64,000 bases of DNA. It comes from Aminidesulfovibrio sp040307135 (GTDB taxonomy: Bacteria; Desulfobacterota; Desulfovibrionia; Desulfovibrionales; Desulfovibrionaceae). Below, in pieces: positions 24,761 to 34,256 of the stretch. The notes below the pieces were generated by a model. That model was given only the letters and a program-made list of their open reading frames with translations. It was not told the origin of the DNA and made no database searches. Numbering within the stretch: position 1 is the first letter of the stretch; the number at the start of each line of letters is the position of its first letter. The translations under genes and the position numbers were made by a program. Location of the stretch: NCBI GenBank assembly GCA_040307135.1, contig JAWRKD010000130.1:1-64000 (forward strand), read 5' to 3'.

Positions 24761-25609
24761 TTAACCTGCCAGCAACGTGTTGTCTATGAGCCGGGCCTTG
24801 CTCATGAACAGGGCCACGGCCAGCAGCGCCGCCCCCCGGACCTCTTCCATGGGCTCCAGGGACTCGGGGTCCACCAGCCGGGCGTAGTCCAGACGAGCCA
24901 TGGGCACCCGCTCGGCATAGAAGGCCTCCAGGTCCGCCAGGATTTTGGCGCTCCGGCGCTGTCCCTGGCCCACCTGCTCCGCGGCCCGCAGCAGGCCCTG
25001 GTGGATGCCCGGCGCGGCGCGCCGTTCCTCGTCGGTCAGGAACACGTTGCGCGAACTCAAGGCCAGGCCGTCGGCTTCCCGCACGATGGGCCGCCCCACC
25101 ACCTCGAGCGGGAAGTGCAAATCCCGGACCATGCGGCGGATGATGGCCAGCTGCTGCCAGTCCTTTTCCCCGAACACGGCGAAGGTGGGCTGGGCCAGGT
25201 GGAAGAGCTTGGCGACCACGGTGGTCACGCCCTTGAAGTGCGTGGGCCGGGTGGCCCCGCAGAGCCCGCGGGCCAGGTCCGGCACCTCCACCCAGGTGGC
25301 GTGGTCCGGGGCGTACATGGCCCCGGGTTCGGGCGCGAAGAGCAGGTCCACTCCGTGCTCCCGGGCCAGGGCCGCGTCGCGCTCGAAGTCGCGGGGATAG
25401 CGGCCCAGGTCCTCGTTGGGACCGAACTGGGTGGGGTTCACGAACAGGCTGACCACCACGCGGTCCGCCCGCTGGCGGGCGAAGTCCATGAGCGAGAGGT
25501 GGCCGGCGTGAAAATAGCCCATGGTCGGGACCAGGCCGGTGGCCAGTCCCTGGGCCCGCCAATGCAGGCTGGCTTTCTGGAGCGCCTGGGGCTCGCGGAT
25601 GATGTCCAT
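24761..25609 (-). CDS. panC: Pantothenate synthetase
   Basis: 282 residues. It joins pantoate and beta-alanine with ATP. The start at 25609 (MDIIREPQALQ) matches the family. The HIGH-type nucleotide motif is in LVPTMGYFHAGHLSLMD, and VSLFVNPTQFGPNEDLGRYPR, FGEKDWQQLAIIRRMV and ADGLALSSRN are conserved. panC-panD-metK forms a compact minus-strand cluster, so substrate (beta-alanine) and user enzyme are made together. Divergent from the GGDEF-TPR gene. Only a weak ribosome site is visible. Confidence 0.95.
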   Translation of the reverse strand: MDIIREPQALQKASLHWRAQGLATGLVPTMGYFHAGHLSLMDFARQRADRVVVSLFVNPTQFGPNEDLGRYPRDFERDAALAREHGVDLLFAPEPGAMYAPDHATWVEVPDLARGLCGATRPTHFKGVTTVVAKLFHLAQPTFAVFGEKDWQQLAIIRRMVRDLHFPLEVVGRPIVREADGLALSSRNVFLTDEERRAAPGIHQGLLRAAEQVGQGQRRSAKILADLEAFYAERVPMARLDYARLVDPESLEPMEEVRGAALLAVALFMSKARLIDNTLLAG

Positions 25610-25716
25610 ATTCTTGGAGCGGGTGCTACCCTCTTTTCCCGGGCTTGTCCACCGAGGCCCCGGGACCCTGGAAAGCCCCTTGAGCAAACAGGATTGTCAA
25701 GATAAGGACATGGGTT

Positions 25717-28137
25717 ATGCGCGCCTATAAAGACCCCTTCGCGGCGGGCCCCGGGGCCCTGGACCGGCAGGATCTGGTGGAGTACGAGCACGCCCTCAAG
25801 GACGCCGTCCACCAGTTCCTGCCCTTCGCCTCCTACAGCCTGTTCTTCCCGCGCTCCGGCCAGGAGGACCAGGCCGAGGCCCGGCCCGAGTACCGCGCGG
25901 CCGACGCCGAGGTCTTCCTGCCTCTGGTGCTGCGCGGCCGGCTCCTGGGCTGGTTCGTGGCCCGCGGGGTCAGGCTGCCCGCGCCCAAGACCTCCCTGGC
26001 CTATCTCCAGGCCCTGGCCTCGGCCACCCTGGAGCGCCTGGTCCTCTACAAGCAGGGCGTCACGGACCCGGTGACCGGGCTGGCCAACCGCGCGCACTTC
26101 CTGCACTGCCTGACCCAGGAGATCGGCCTCATCAAGGGCTGCCTCCTGCCCGCCGCGGGCCAGCGCCTGGACGCCGACCTGCCGAGCTTTTCCGGCTGCC
26201 TGGGCCTGGTGCTCATGGACCTGGACTGCTTCCAGCGCATCAACGAAAACTACGGCTACGCCACGGGCGACCGCATGGTGGCCGAGGTGGGCGCGGTGCT
26301 GGCCCGGGTCTGCCCCAAGCACGTCATCGCCGCCCGGCTCCAGGACGACGCCTTCGCCCTGCTCCTGCCCGACGCCACGCCGCGAGCCAGCTTCCAGCTG
26401 GCCGAGGTGATCCGCGAGGAGGTGGCCAAGCTGGCCGTCACCGACGAACTCACCGGCGACCGGCTCCAGGTCTCGGCCAGCCTGGGCGTCATCAACTATC
26501 CCCAGGGCCTGTCCGGGGTCCAGCTCAAGCGCGGCGACCGCGAGCAGGCCCGCATCCTGCTGCGCAAGGCCCGCAAGGCCGTGGGCACGGCCAAGGACCA
26601 CGGCCGCAACCGGGTCTTCTCCTACGCCGAAATCCTCAAGTCCGGCGGCCGGGTCCTGGAGGTCCTGCCCCTGAACCGGCTGGCCGTGAGCCTGGGCCGT
26701 TCGGTGGACGCCCAGGAGGGCCGCCGCTTCCTGGTCTGGTCGCCCAAGTACCAGAAGACCGCCGAGGCCCGGCTCACCGAGGAGGACCGCCTGCTGGGCA
26801 GCTACCCCACGCTGTACAAGGGCGAGGTGGTGCTCACCCTGGTCCAGGACGAGATGAGCTTCGCCGAGGTGCTGCACGCCGCGGACCCCTCCTGGGCCAT
26901 GGAGGCCGGCGACCGCCTGACCCTGGTGCAGGAGGGCGAGAGCCCCTTCGAAAGCGAGGCCTCGGCCGAGGCCGCCGCCGCGCCCCAGAAGGACATCCTC
27001 ACCGGGCTCTACTCCTACCGCGACTTCCTGGCCTGGTTCGGCCGCGCGCGCCAGAAGCCCGCGGGCTTCTGCCTGGCCCTGCTGCGCCTGCAGGACCAGG
27101 GCGGGGAGCACAGCGCCCATTTCCAACAGTATATGGACGGCCAGGTGCGCAAGCTGGCCGAGCTGGCCGCCGAGACCCTGGGGGCCGAGCCCACGGGCGG
27201 CCGCTTCGGCCTGGGCGGGCTGGCCTATTTCCTGCCCGAGCGCGAGCCCGCCGAGGTCCTGGCCCAGTTCCAGGCCCTCTGCGCCGCGGCCTCGGAGCGG
27301 CTGTCCCAGAACCTGGCCGTGGGCATCGCCCGCCACCCCTACCTGCGCTTCGACCGGGCCGCGGCCCTGGAGAACGCCCGCAAGGCCCTGGACCACGCCC
27401 TGCTCCTGCCGCCGCCCCGGGCCGCCCTGTTCGATTCGGTGTCCCTGAACATCGCCGCGGACAAGCTCTACATGGACGGCGACATCTTCGGCGCCCTGGA
27501 GGAATTCAAGCTGGCCCTGCTGGCCGACGAGAACAACCTCACGGCCCGCAACTCCCTGGGCATCTGCCTGGCCCAGCTGGGCCGCCTGGAGCAGGCCCGC
27601 CAGCACTTCGAGCTGGTCATCGCCGCCAACCCCAAGGACATCATGGCCCACTTCAACCTGGGCCGGGCCTGCCAGCGCCTGGGCGACCTGAAGCGCGCCC
27701 GCGAGGCCTACCGCCGCTGCCTCAAGCTGGACCCGCGCCACGTTTACAGCCTGCTGCGCCTGGGCACCCTGGCCGAGCGCGAGAACAAGCCTGCCCAGGC
27801 CGAGAAGTTCTACCTCCAGGCCGCTGAGCTGCCCGAGGGCGGCAAGCTGACCCTGCGGCCCCTGGCCCGGGTCTGCCTGGCCCGCGGCCGCACCGAGCAG
27901 GCCCGCGAATACCTGCACCTGGCCCTCAAGGCCAACCACAACGACGCCCAGGCCATGCACCTCCTGGCCCGGCTCTACCTGGACTCGGGCGAGGACCCGC
28001 AGATCGCCGAGGTCCTGGCCCGCCAGAGCGCGGCCCTTGCGCCGGACAAGGAGGAGTATTGGCAGACCCTGGCCCGGGCCTTGGAGGCCCAGGGCAAGGA
28101 CGAGGAGGCGCGGCAGGTGGAGCTGCGGCGGAGCTAG
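25717..28137 (+). CDS. Tandem degenerate GGDEF domains with C-terminal TPR array
   Basis: 806 residues, cytoplasmic. After a roughly 110-residue N-terminal sensor-like region, a GGDEF fold begins at DPVTGLANRAHF (117-128) and keeps LVLMDLDCFQRINENYGYATGDRM. Its active-site loop reads LQDDAF (208-213) instead of GGDEF. A second, shorter fold begins near ILTGLYSYRDFL (427-438), with FGLGGLAYF (497-505) at the loop. At least five TPR units follow (about 578-800). Both loops lack the catalytic Glu arrangement, so it is probably not a diguanylate cyclase; a scaffold or c-di-GMP/GTP sensor is more likely. AAGGA ribosome site. It overlaps the convergent nitroreductase by 4 bp (shared CTAG). Confidence 0.8.
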   Translation: MRAYKDPFAAGPGALDRQDLVEYEHALKDAVHQFLPFASYSLFFPRSGQEDQAEARPEYRAADAEVFLPLVLRGRLLGWFVARGVRLPAPKTSLAYLQALASATLERLVLYKQGVTDPVTGLANRAHFLHCLTQEIGLIKGCLLPAAGQRLDADLPSFSGCLGLVLMDLDCFQRINENYGYATGDRMVAEVGAVLARVCPKHVIAARLQDDAFALLLPDATPRASFQLAEVIREEVAKLAVTDELTGDRLQVSASLGVINYPQGLSGVQLKRGDREQARILLRKARKAVGTAKDHGRNRVFSYAEILKSGGRVLEVLPLNRLAVSLGRSVDAQEGRRFLVWSPKYQKTAEARLTEEDRLLGSYPTLYKGEVVLTLVQDEMSFAEVLHAADPSWAMEAGDRLTLVQEGESPFESEASAEAAAAPQKDILTGLYSYRDFLAWFGRARQKPAGFCLALLRLQDQGGEHSAHFQQYMDGQVRKLAELAAETLGAEPTGGRFGLGGLAYFLPEREPAEVLAQFQALCAAASERLSQNLAVGIARHPYLRFDRAAALENARKALDHALLLPPPRAALFDSVSLNIAADKLYMDGDIFGALEEFKLALLADENNLTARNSLGICLAQLGRLEQARQHFELVIAANPKDIMAHFNLGRACQRLGDLKRAREAYRRCLKLDPRHVYSLLRLGTLAERENKPAQAEKFYLQAAELPEGGKLTLRPLARVCLARGRTEQAREYLHLALKANHNDAQAMHLLARLYLDSGEDPQIAEVLARQSAALAPDKEEYWQTLARALEAQGKDEEARQVELRRS

Positions 28138-29051
28138 TCTTTCCCGAACCAGCGCACCCGGCTGAATCGGCGGCGCACCCCGCGCTGGTGCCGCACGGCA
28201 GGATGCCCGGCCGCCAGGAACACCCCCAGGTGGTGCTTCCTGGGCACCCCGTATTTTTCCCCCAATGCGCGGTCGCGCTGGAAGGCGTGGCCCGGGAACC
28301 CGAGCATGCACGTGCCCAGGCCCAGGGATTCCGCCGCCAGCATGGCGTAGGTGGCGGCGATCATGGGGTCGGCGGCGTCGGCAAAGGCCGCGGCGTGAAA
28401 ATAGAGGCCCAGGGGCGCGCCGTAGAAGAGCGTATCCCGGCCGGCGGCCCATTCCCGCACATAGAGGTCCACCACCGGGACCAGGAAGCCGCGGAAGGCC
28501 TCGGCCGTGGCCCTGTCCAGGAACGGCCGCAGGAACCAGAAGAGCGGCGGCCGCATGATCCGGCACATGCGGTCCAGGGCCGGGATCATCTCCCCGGCCA
28601 GGGTCCGCACACAGTCCCGGCCGTGGAACACGGCCCCCTCCACGTCCGTGGGCGGCAGGCCCATGGGCGCGGTGGCGGCCGCCTCCAGGATGCGCTCCAC
28701 GTCCTCCCGGGACACTTCCTCCGGACGGTAATGCCGCACGCTGCGCCGGGCCTGAAGCAGGGCCAGAAGCTGGGCGTGCGTGGCCCGCTCCCGGGCCGGG
28801 GCCAGGCCGAAGATGTCGCCGGGCTCCAGGTCGCGGCCCGAGACCAGGATGGCCCCGCTCGGGCAGACCGTGGCGCAGTGCCCGCAGCCGATGCAGCCGA
28901 ACAGGCGCTCCTGGTGCACGGCGATCCTCCCGCCTTCCAGCTCCAGGACCCCGCCCGGGCAGATCCGGGCGCAGAGTCCGCAGAGCGTGCACTTTTCCGG
29001 GTCGATCAAGGGGGCGGCCGGGTCGTAGGCCCGGCCCGTGCGCAGGGCCAT
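28134..29051 (-). CDS. Nitroreductase-family flavoprotein with N-terminal 2[4Fe-4S] ferredoxin domain
   Basis: 305 residues. The N-terminal ferredoxin domain has two clusters: CTLCGLCARICPGG (about 21-34) and CIGCGHCATVCPSG (about 53-66). The C-terminal nitroreductase fold starts at LLQARRSVRHYRPEEVSREDVERILEAAATAPMG, with FMN-binding basic residues and the SLGLGTCMLGFPG segment. It probably passes electrons from ferredoxin to FMN to reduce a small organic substrate. The substrate cannot be told. A GAGGAGGA site precedes the start. Confidence 0.88.
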   Translation of the reverse strand: MALRTGRAYDPAAPLIDPEKCTLCGLCARICPGGVLELEGGRIAVHQERLFGCIGCGHCATVCPSGAILVSGRDLEPGDIFGLAPARERATHAQLLALLQARRSVRHYRPEEVSREDVERILEAAATAPMGLPPTDVEGAVFHGRDCVRTLAGEMIPALDRMCRIMRPPLFWFLRPFLDRATAEAFRGFLVPVVDLYVREWAAGRDTLFYGAPLGLYFHAAAFADAADPMIAATYAMLAAESLGLGTCMLGFPGHAFQRDRALGEKYGVPRKHHLGVFLAAGHPAVRHQRGVRRRFSRVRWFGKD

Positions 29052-29083
29052 GGGGTCCTCCTCGGAAGGAATGCGCGGGGCAG

Positions 29084-29842
29084 TCAGCCGTTCCAGAGCA
29101 GCAGGATCATGGCCCCCAGGCCCAGGAACGGGCCGAAGGGCACGGCGGTCTTGAGCCCGTCGGCGTCGGGCCGCCGCAGGTAGGCCACGCTGGCGGCCAG
29201 GGCCGTGACCCCGGCCAGGACAAAGATCATGGGCAGGGCCAGGGGGCCGCAGAGCGCGCCGATGGAGAGCATGAGCTTCACGTCGCCCAGGCCCAGGCCC
29301 TCCATCTTGCGCAGCCGCATGTGCACGAAGCGCAGAATCCAGAGAAAGCACGAGCCGAGGAGCGCGCCGATGAGCGGCTCCTGCCAGCCCCGGCCCAGGA
29401 GAAAGGCCGCCGCCGGATAGGCCAGGGCCGCGGCGGGCAGGGTCAGGATGTCCGGCAGGATGAAGATTTCCAGGTCGATGGCCCCGGCCGTGAGGCACAT
29501 CCAGCCGAAGGCCCCATAGACCGGCAGGGCCCAGGACAGGCCGAAGCGCCAAGCCAGGAGCCCGAACCACAGGCCGCAGCCCAGCTCCAGCAGGATGTAG
29601 CGCAGGCCGATGGCCGCGCCGCAGCCCCGGCAGCGGCCGCGCTGGAGCACGTAGCTCAGCACCGGGATGTTCTCGCTCCAGGTCAGGGTCCTGCCGCAGG
29701 AGGGGCAGAAGGAGCGGACCGGGGTCAGAATGGACTTTTCCGCCAGGAAACGATGGACCACGCAGGTGGAAAAGCTGCCCAGGACCAGGCCGAGAAGCGC
29801 GGCCAGGGCGATCACCGAGGGATCGGCGGCGGGCACGCTCAT
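29084..29842 (-). CDS. pilD: Prepilin peptidase (type IV leader peptidase/methylase)
   Basis: 252 residues, polytopic inner membrane protein. It removes the leader of type IV prepilins and pseudopilins and N-methylates the new N terminus. The methylase-side zinc site is CPSC...CRGC, after the typical GLVLGSFSTCVVHRF opening. The two catalytic Asp residues are in GAIDLEIFILPD and GLGDVKLMLSIG. The start at 29842 has a GGGAGG site. No pilin genes are close, so it probably serves pili or secretion genes elsewhere. Confidence 0.93.
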   Translation of the reverse strand: MSVPAADPSVIALAALLGLVLGSFSTCVVHRFLAEKSILTPVRSFCPSCGRTLTWSENIPVLSYVLQRGRCRGCGAAIGLRYILLELGCGLWFGLLAWRFGLSWALPVYGAFGWMCLTAGAIDLEIFILPDILTLPAAALAYPAAAFLLGRGWQEPLIGALLGSCFLWILRFVHMRLRKMEGLGLGDVKLMLSIGALCGPLALPMIFVLAGVTALAASVAYLRRPDADGLKTAVPFGPFLGLGAMILLLWNG

Positions 29843-29947
29843 GGGGTCGGCCTCCCGCCTCGCTTGAACTGCGCCGGTTTTTCCTGCATGAAGAGGCGGG
29901 TATCCCAATTCCCCGGGCCCGGCAAGGCCCCGCGTCAAGGAGCGTCC

Positions 29948-31240
29948 ATGTCCAAGCGCCACCGTTTCCTGCCCGACCTGCATCCCGAGGAGATCGCCGC
30001 CCGCCAGCTGGCGGGCCTCAAATGGACCGTGGCCCACGCGGCCAAGGGCAGCCCGTTCTATCGCAAGCGGCTCAAGGAGGCCGGAGTGGACCCCGCGGGC
30101 GTCTCCAGCCTGGACGACCTGCAGAGCCTGCCCTTCACCACGGCCTACGACCTCCAGGACGGCTACCCCCTGCCCCTGCTCTCCGTGCCCGAGAAGGACG
30201 TGGTGCGCATCCACGCCTCCAGCGGCACCACGGGCAAGCGCAAGGTCCTGGCCTACACCCAGAACGACATCGACACCTGGAAGCAGATGTTCGCCCGCTG
30301 CTACGAACTGGCCGGGCTCACCCCCCTGGACCGGGTCCAGGTCTGCGTGGGCTACGGCCTGTGGACCGCCGGGGCCGGGTTCCAGCTGGGCAGCGAATAC
30401 TTCGGCGCGCTCACCGTGCCCGTGGGGCCGGGCATGATGGAGATCCAGCTCCAGATGCTCGTGGACTTGAAGACCACCTGCCTCTGCTCCACGGCCTCCA
30501 TGGCCCTGCTCCTGGGCGAGGAGGTGGAGCGCCAGGGGCTCAAGGACAAGATCGCGCTCAAGCGCTGCATCTTCGGGGCCGAGTCGCACACGCCCAAGAT
30601 GCGCCGCCAGTTCGAGCAGGCCCTGGGCCTGGAGGCCAGCTTCGACATCTCGGGCATGACCGAGCTCTACGGCCCGGGCGCGGGCCTGGAGTGCGAGGCG
30701 CGCACCGGCATCCACTACTGGGCCGACCTGTACATCGCGGAGATCCTCGACCCGGTCACGCTCACGCCCGTGGAACCGGGCCAGATGGGCGAGCTGGTGG
30801 TGACCAGCCTCCGCAAGGAGGCCTCCCCGCTCATCCGCTACCGCACCCGCGACCTCACCCGTCTGCTGCCCGGAGCCTGCACCTGCGGCTACTGCATGCC
30901 GCGCCACGACCGCATCCAGGGCCGCTCCGACGACATGTTCATCTTCCGGGGCGTGAACATCTACCCCGGCCAGATCGCCGCGGTGCTGGAGAAGTTCAAG
31001 CAGCTCTCCTCGGAATACCAGATCTGCCTGCAGCGCCGGGAAGGCCTGGACCACATGCAGGTGCGCCTGGAGCGCCGGCCCGACACGGCCGAGGAAAGCG
31101 CGGCCCTGGCCAAGGCCGTGTCCGACGAGATCCGCCGCCAGATCCTGGTGCGCAGCGAGGTGGAGGTCCTGGCCCCGGGCGCGCTGCCGCGCAGCTTCGC
31201 CAAGACCAAGCGGGTCCTGGACGAACGGGACAACGACTAG
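29948..31240 (+). CDS. Phenylacetate-CoA ligase family adenylate-forming enzyme
   Basis: 430 residues, PaaK type. It would activate an aryl or other carboxylic acid to its CoA thioester via an acyl-AMP. The ATP loop is HASSGTTGKRKVLAYT (about 95-110). The A5-like ISGMTELYGPG, the A7 YRTRDLTRLL and the C-terminal PaaK domain (GRSDDMFIFRGVNIYPGQI, then PRSFAKTKRV) are in order. CTCGYCMPRHDR is a small Cys motif seen in some family members. Such genes are common in sulfate reducers, sometimes without a complete aromatic degradation path, so the substrate is open. An AAGGAG site precedes the start. Confidence 0.88.
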   Translation: MSKRHRFLPDLHPEEIAARQLAGLKWTVAHAAKGSPFYRKRLKEAGVDPAGVSSLDDLQSLPFTTAYDLQDGYPLPLLSVPEKDVVRIHASSGTTGKRKVLAYTQNDIDTWKQMFARCYELAGLTPLDRVQVCVGYGLWTAGAGFQLGSEYFGALTVPVGPGMMEIQLQMLVDLKTTCLCSTASMALLLGEEVERQGLKDKIALKRCIFGAESHTPKMRRQFEQALGLEASFDISGMTELYGPGAGLECEARTGIHYWADLYIAEILDPVTLTPVEPGQMGELVVTSLRKEASPLIRYRTRDLTRLLPGACTCGYCMPRHDRIQGRSDDMFIFRGVNIYPGQIAAVLEKFKQLSSEYQICLQRREGLDHMQVRLERRPDTAEESAALAKAVSDEIRRQILVRSEVEVLAPGALPRSFAKTKRVLDERDND

Positions 31241-31271
31241 GACCGCCCGGCCGGGCGGCCAGGAGGAGGCC

Positions 31272-32813
31272 ATGCCCACACTGGCCCACGCCCCTGAACG
31301 GCACGTGGTCATCGACCGCAGGCCCGGGCACTACCTCTGTTTCCCGGACGTCTGCCGCACGGCCGACGGCCGCCTCCTGACGGCGTACAACGAATACGAC
31401 CAGCACGTGGGCGCGCGCCGCCGCCTCCTGCTCCGGGAGAGCGCGGACCAGGGCCGCACATGGTCTGCGCCGCGCATGCTGCGCGCGGACGCGAGCCACT
31501 GCCCCCGCTTCTCGCAGCTCTCCTCGGACCAGCTCGTGCTCTCCGACGACTCCGGCCCCGTGCTCCACTGGAGCGCGGACCAGGGCCGCCACTGGGCCGC
31601 GGCCCCCATTGCGGGCGTGACCCACGGCCTGCTGGACCGCATCCTGGAGCTGGACACCGACAGCCTGGCCATGGCCGGGCACATGCACCGGGGGGCCTTT
31701 CCCCATCCCAAGACCCGCCAGCCGACCACTGAGCAAATGCTCTACCGCTCCGCGGACCGCGGCCGCACCTGGCGGCAGCACGCGGTCATCGCCCACGACC
31801 CCTGCCTGGTGCTCTGCGAGGCCAGCCTCGTGCGTCTGCCCGAGGGCCGGCTCCTGGCCCTCATGCGCGAGAACAGCTTCGTTTACGAGCCCATGTACGC
31901 CTGCGTCTCGGAGGACGGCGGCGACACCTGGTCCGAGCCGCAGCCCACGCGGCTCATCGGCCACCGCCCCACCCTGGGCCTGACCTCCGGCGGCAGGCTG
32001 TTGTGCACCTATCGCAACGTGGGTCCGGACAGCGGCACCTGCGCCTGGCTCGGCAGCCTGGAGGATCTCTGCGGGGAGTTCGCCGTGCACGGCCTGGCCC
32101 CGGACCCGGGCAACCCCACGCTCGGCGAGGACGGCCTCCTCATCAGGAACGACGCGGGCCCCCAGGCTCCGGCGCGCTACGCCCTGCGGCCGCTCACCGA
32201 CCCGGAGCGGGCCGTGGCCGAGCTGGAGGCCCAGGTGCTCTGCCGCGCGGCCCAGGACAAGGGCTGCGGCCTGCGCCTGGGCGTATGGTGGAAGATCTTC
32301 CCGGAGCGCATCGTGGCCGACGTGCCGGACGCCGAGCCCGTGGCCTTGGAGCCGGACCGCTTCCACACCCTGCGCCTGGTCTATGCCGGCGGCAAGGTGG
32401 CCCTGTCCGTGGACGGCGAGGTGCGCCAGGAGATTCCGGTGAACCCGCGGGCGGCCGACGCCCGGGCCATCGTCTTCGGCACCCGCAGCGCCACGGAGGA
32501 CAACGGCGGCGAGCACCTCTGGCGGCGCCTGAAGCTGCGCACCGTGGAGCCGCGCTACGGCCGGGACTACACCTGGACCTGGCACGCGGCCTGGGGCCTG
32601 CCCGACGCCTGGGTCCGGAGCCATGTCCTGGAACTGGCCAACGACCGCCGCGCCCAGTACCCGGACTTCGGCTACTCGGGCTGGTGCGAGCTGGAGAGCG
32701 GCCGCTTCTTCGGCGTGTTCCACCACGGCGGCGGCGAGGAGCAGGACTACGTTCCGGGCCGCAGTTCGCACGTTCGCGGCTGCTGGTTCGAGACGGGAGA
32801 TTTCGGTAAATAG
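31272..32813 (+). CDS. Sialidase-fold (BNR/Asp-box) protein, cytoplasmic
   Basis: 513 residues with no signal peptide. Four Asp-box repeats of a beta-propeller are visible: ESADQGRTW, WSADQGRHW, RSADRGRTW and SEDGGDTW. A middle segment (about 285-415, LGVWWKIFPER ... LRLVYAGGKVALSVDGE) resembles a lectin-like beta-sandwich insert. Family members hydrolyse sialosides or other glycans, or only bind them, and the catalytic residues cannot be confirmed by eye. It lies 31 bp after the CoA ligase gene, has a strong AGGAGGAGG site, and may share its transcript. Substrate unknown. Confidence 0.65.
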   Translation: MPTLAHAPERHVVIDRRPGHYLCFPDVCRTADGRLLTAYNEYDQHVGARRRLLLRESADQGRTWSAPRMLRADASHCPRFSQLSSDQLVLSDDSGPVLHWSADQGRHWAAAPIAGVTHGLLDRILELDTDSLAMAGHMHRGAFPHPKTRQPTTEQMLYRSADRGRTWRQHAVIAHDPCLVLCEASLVRLPEGRLLALMRENSFVYEPMYACVSEDGGDTWSEPQPTRLIGHRPTLGLTSGGRLLCTYRNVGPDSGTCAWLGSLEDLCGEFAVHGLAPDPGNPTLGEDGLLIRNDAGPQAPARYALRPLTDPERAVAELEAQVLCRAAQDKGCGLRLGVWWKIFPERIVADVPDAEPVALEPDRFHTLRLVYAGGKVALSVDGEVRQEIPVNPRAADARAIVFGTRSATEDNGGEHLWRRLKLRTVEPRYGRDYTWTWHAAWGLPDAWVRSHVLELANDRRAQYPDFGYSGWCELESGRFFGVFHHGGGEEQDYVPGRSSHVRGCWFETGDFGK

Positions 32814-32883
32814 CACTTGGCTGGAACCGGAGCGCGGGCTATGATGCCGCCGCCCACAGGGTGAAGGACAAGGAGAAAACCAC

Positions 32884-33213
32884 ATGCAGTTCGAGAGCGC
32901 CAAGCAGGGCAAATACATTCTGATCAAGGTGAGCGGACGCATGGACGCGGCCTCGGCCCCGGAATTCGAGCGCGAATGCGGCAGCTGGATCAGCCAGGGC
33001 GAGTTCTTCCTGGCCGCGGATCTCTCCGGGGTGGATTACCTGAGCAGCGCGGGCCTGCGGAGCATCCTGGCCACGGCCAAGCAGCTCAAGCTCCGCCAGG
33101 GCGAAATCCGCTTTTGCGGCCTCACCGGCATGGTCCAGGAGGTCTTCGCCGTGTCCGGCTTCGCCTCCATGTTCCAGGTGAGCAAGACCGCGGACGACAT
33201 CCCGGCCGCATAG
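32884..33213 (+). CDS. STAS-domain anti-sigma factor antagonist
   Basis: 109 residues, a single STAS domain of the SpoIIAA/RsbV type. The phosphorylatable Ser lies in DYLSSAGLRSIL (Ser54/55), preceded by the usual FFLAADLSGV strand. Such proteins bind and titrate an anti-sigma kinase in partner-switching circuits, released by a PP2C phosphatase. Neither partner is adjacent. An AAGGAG site precedes the start and a terminator follows, so it is a single-gene unit. Confidence 0.88.
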   Translation: MQFESAKQGKYILIKVSGRMDAASAPEFERECGSWISQGEFFLAADLSGVDYLSSAGLRSILATAKQLKLRQGEIRFCGLTGMVQEVFAVSGFASMFQVSKTADDIPAA

Positions 33214-33226
33214 CCCCCGGGCGCAA

Positions 33227-33258
33227 AAAAGGCCGGTCCCCGCAAGGACCGGCCTTTT
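33227..33258. terminator. Bidirectional terminator between the STAS and DsbA-like genes
   Basis: AAAAGGCCGGTCC (33227-33239) and GGACCGGCCTTTT (33246-33258) are perfect complements with a 6-base loop. It works in both directions between convergent genes. Confidence 0.9.
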
Positions 33259-33271
33259 GACGTTTCCGCCC

Positions 33272-34105
33272 TCAGGGCCGTTCCGTGGATTTCTTGGCCT
33301 TTTTCGCGCATTCCTTGCAGATGGTTCCGTCCTTCTGGCTGGCCAGGGCCGCGGCCATGACCCCCTCCATCTCCTCCATGGGCACGGCCCCTTCCACCAT
33401 GACCCCGTTGATGAGGAAGGTCGGGGTGCCGTCCACGTTGAAGGAAGCCGCCTCCTGCACGTCGCGGGCGATGCGCGCGGTCACCCGCGAATCCTTGCGG
33501 TCCCTGGCCACGCGGGCCGGGTCCGCGCCGATCTCCTTGAGCATGGCCGTGATGGCCTCCTCGCCGCCCGCTTCCAGGCGGTCGCGGCTGGCAAAGGCCA
33601 GGTCGTGGAACTTCCAGGCCAGGGCGTCGCTGCGCAGGGACAGGGCCTCGAAGGTCTCGGCCAGCTCCATGGAGCCGGGATGCAGGGGCAGGTGCTTGAA
33701 AAAGAAGCGCACCTCCCCGGCGTGGCGGTCCAGGAGACGGTGGATGTTGAGCGCGGCGCGGCCGCAGTAGGGGCAGAGGAAGTCGGAGTAGCCCACGATG
33801 GTCACGGGCGCGTCGGGCGCGCCGAGCATGGGCCGGTCCGCCTCGATGGCGGGCTTGAGGGGATTGGCCAGGGCCTGCTTGAGCCGTTCGGCCTGTTCCT
33901 GGACCCGGCGCTCCCGGGCGCCCTCCTCCACAGTCTGGAGCACGGCCACCTTGTTCTCCTGGAGCACCTCCAGGACCAGGTCCGGGTTCTCGCGCAGGGC
34001 CTCGCGCAACTCCTCGCGCAGGGCCTCGCGGGACTGCGGCGACTTGGCCGCGCAGCCCCACAGAAGCACAGCGGCCAGCACCAGGCAACAGACAGACCGG
34101 ACCAT
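33272..34105 (-). CDS. DsbA/DsbG-like thioredoxin-fold lipoprotein
   Basis: 277 residues from the ATG at 34105, chosen because GGAGG lies 6 bases upstream; a GTG one codon earlier is possible. A lipoprotein signal ends at Cys18 (LLWGC). A helical linker (about 25-80) precedes a thioredoxin domain with the active site CPYC (111-114) after VTIVGYSDFL. The cis-Pro loop is DGTPTFLINGV. It probably oxidises or isomerises disulfides in envelope proteins. The layout matches the thiol oxidoreductases of other anaerobic deltaproteobacteria. A C-terminal CKEC pair is an unusual extra. No DsbB or VKOR partner is adjacent. Confidence 0.85.
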   Translation of the reverse strand: MVRSVCCLVLAAVLLWGCAAKSPQSREALREELREALRENPDLVLEVLQENKVAVLQTVEEGARERRVQEQAERLKQALANPLKPAIEADRPMLGAPDAPVTIVGYSDFLCPYCGRAALNIHRLLDRHAGEVRFFFKHLPLHPGSMELAETFEALSLRSDALAWKFHDLAFASRDRLEAGGEEAITAMLKEIGADPARVARDRKDSRVTARIARDVQEAASFNVDGTPTFLINGVMVEGAVPMEEMEGVMAAALASQKDGTICKECAKKAKKSTERP

Positions 34106-34256
34106 CACACCCCTCCGTTCGTTCCGGGCCGGCGTCTCCGGCCGGTGATCATCCTATCCTTTCCCGGACCTGGGGCCAAGTGCGAAAAAGGGTTCCTTGC
34201 GCCGGGCGGCTCCCTCTATTAAGAATGGAGCCAGAAACTCCTCCCCGGAAGTGCCT

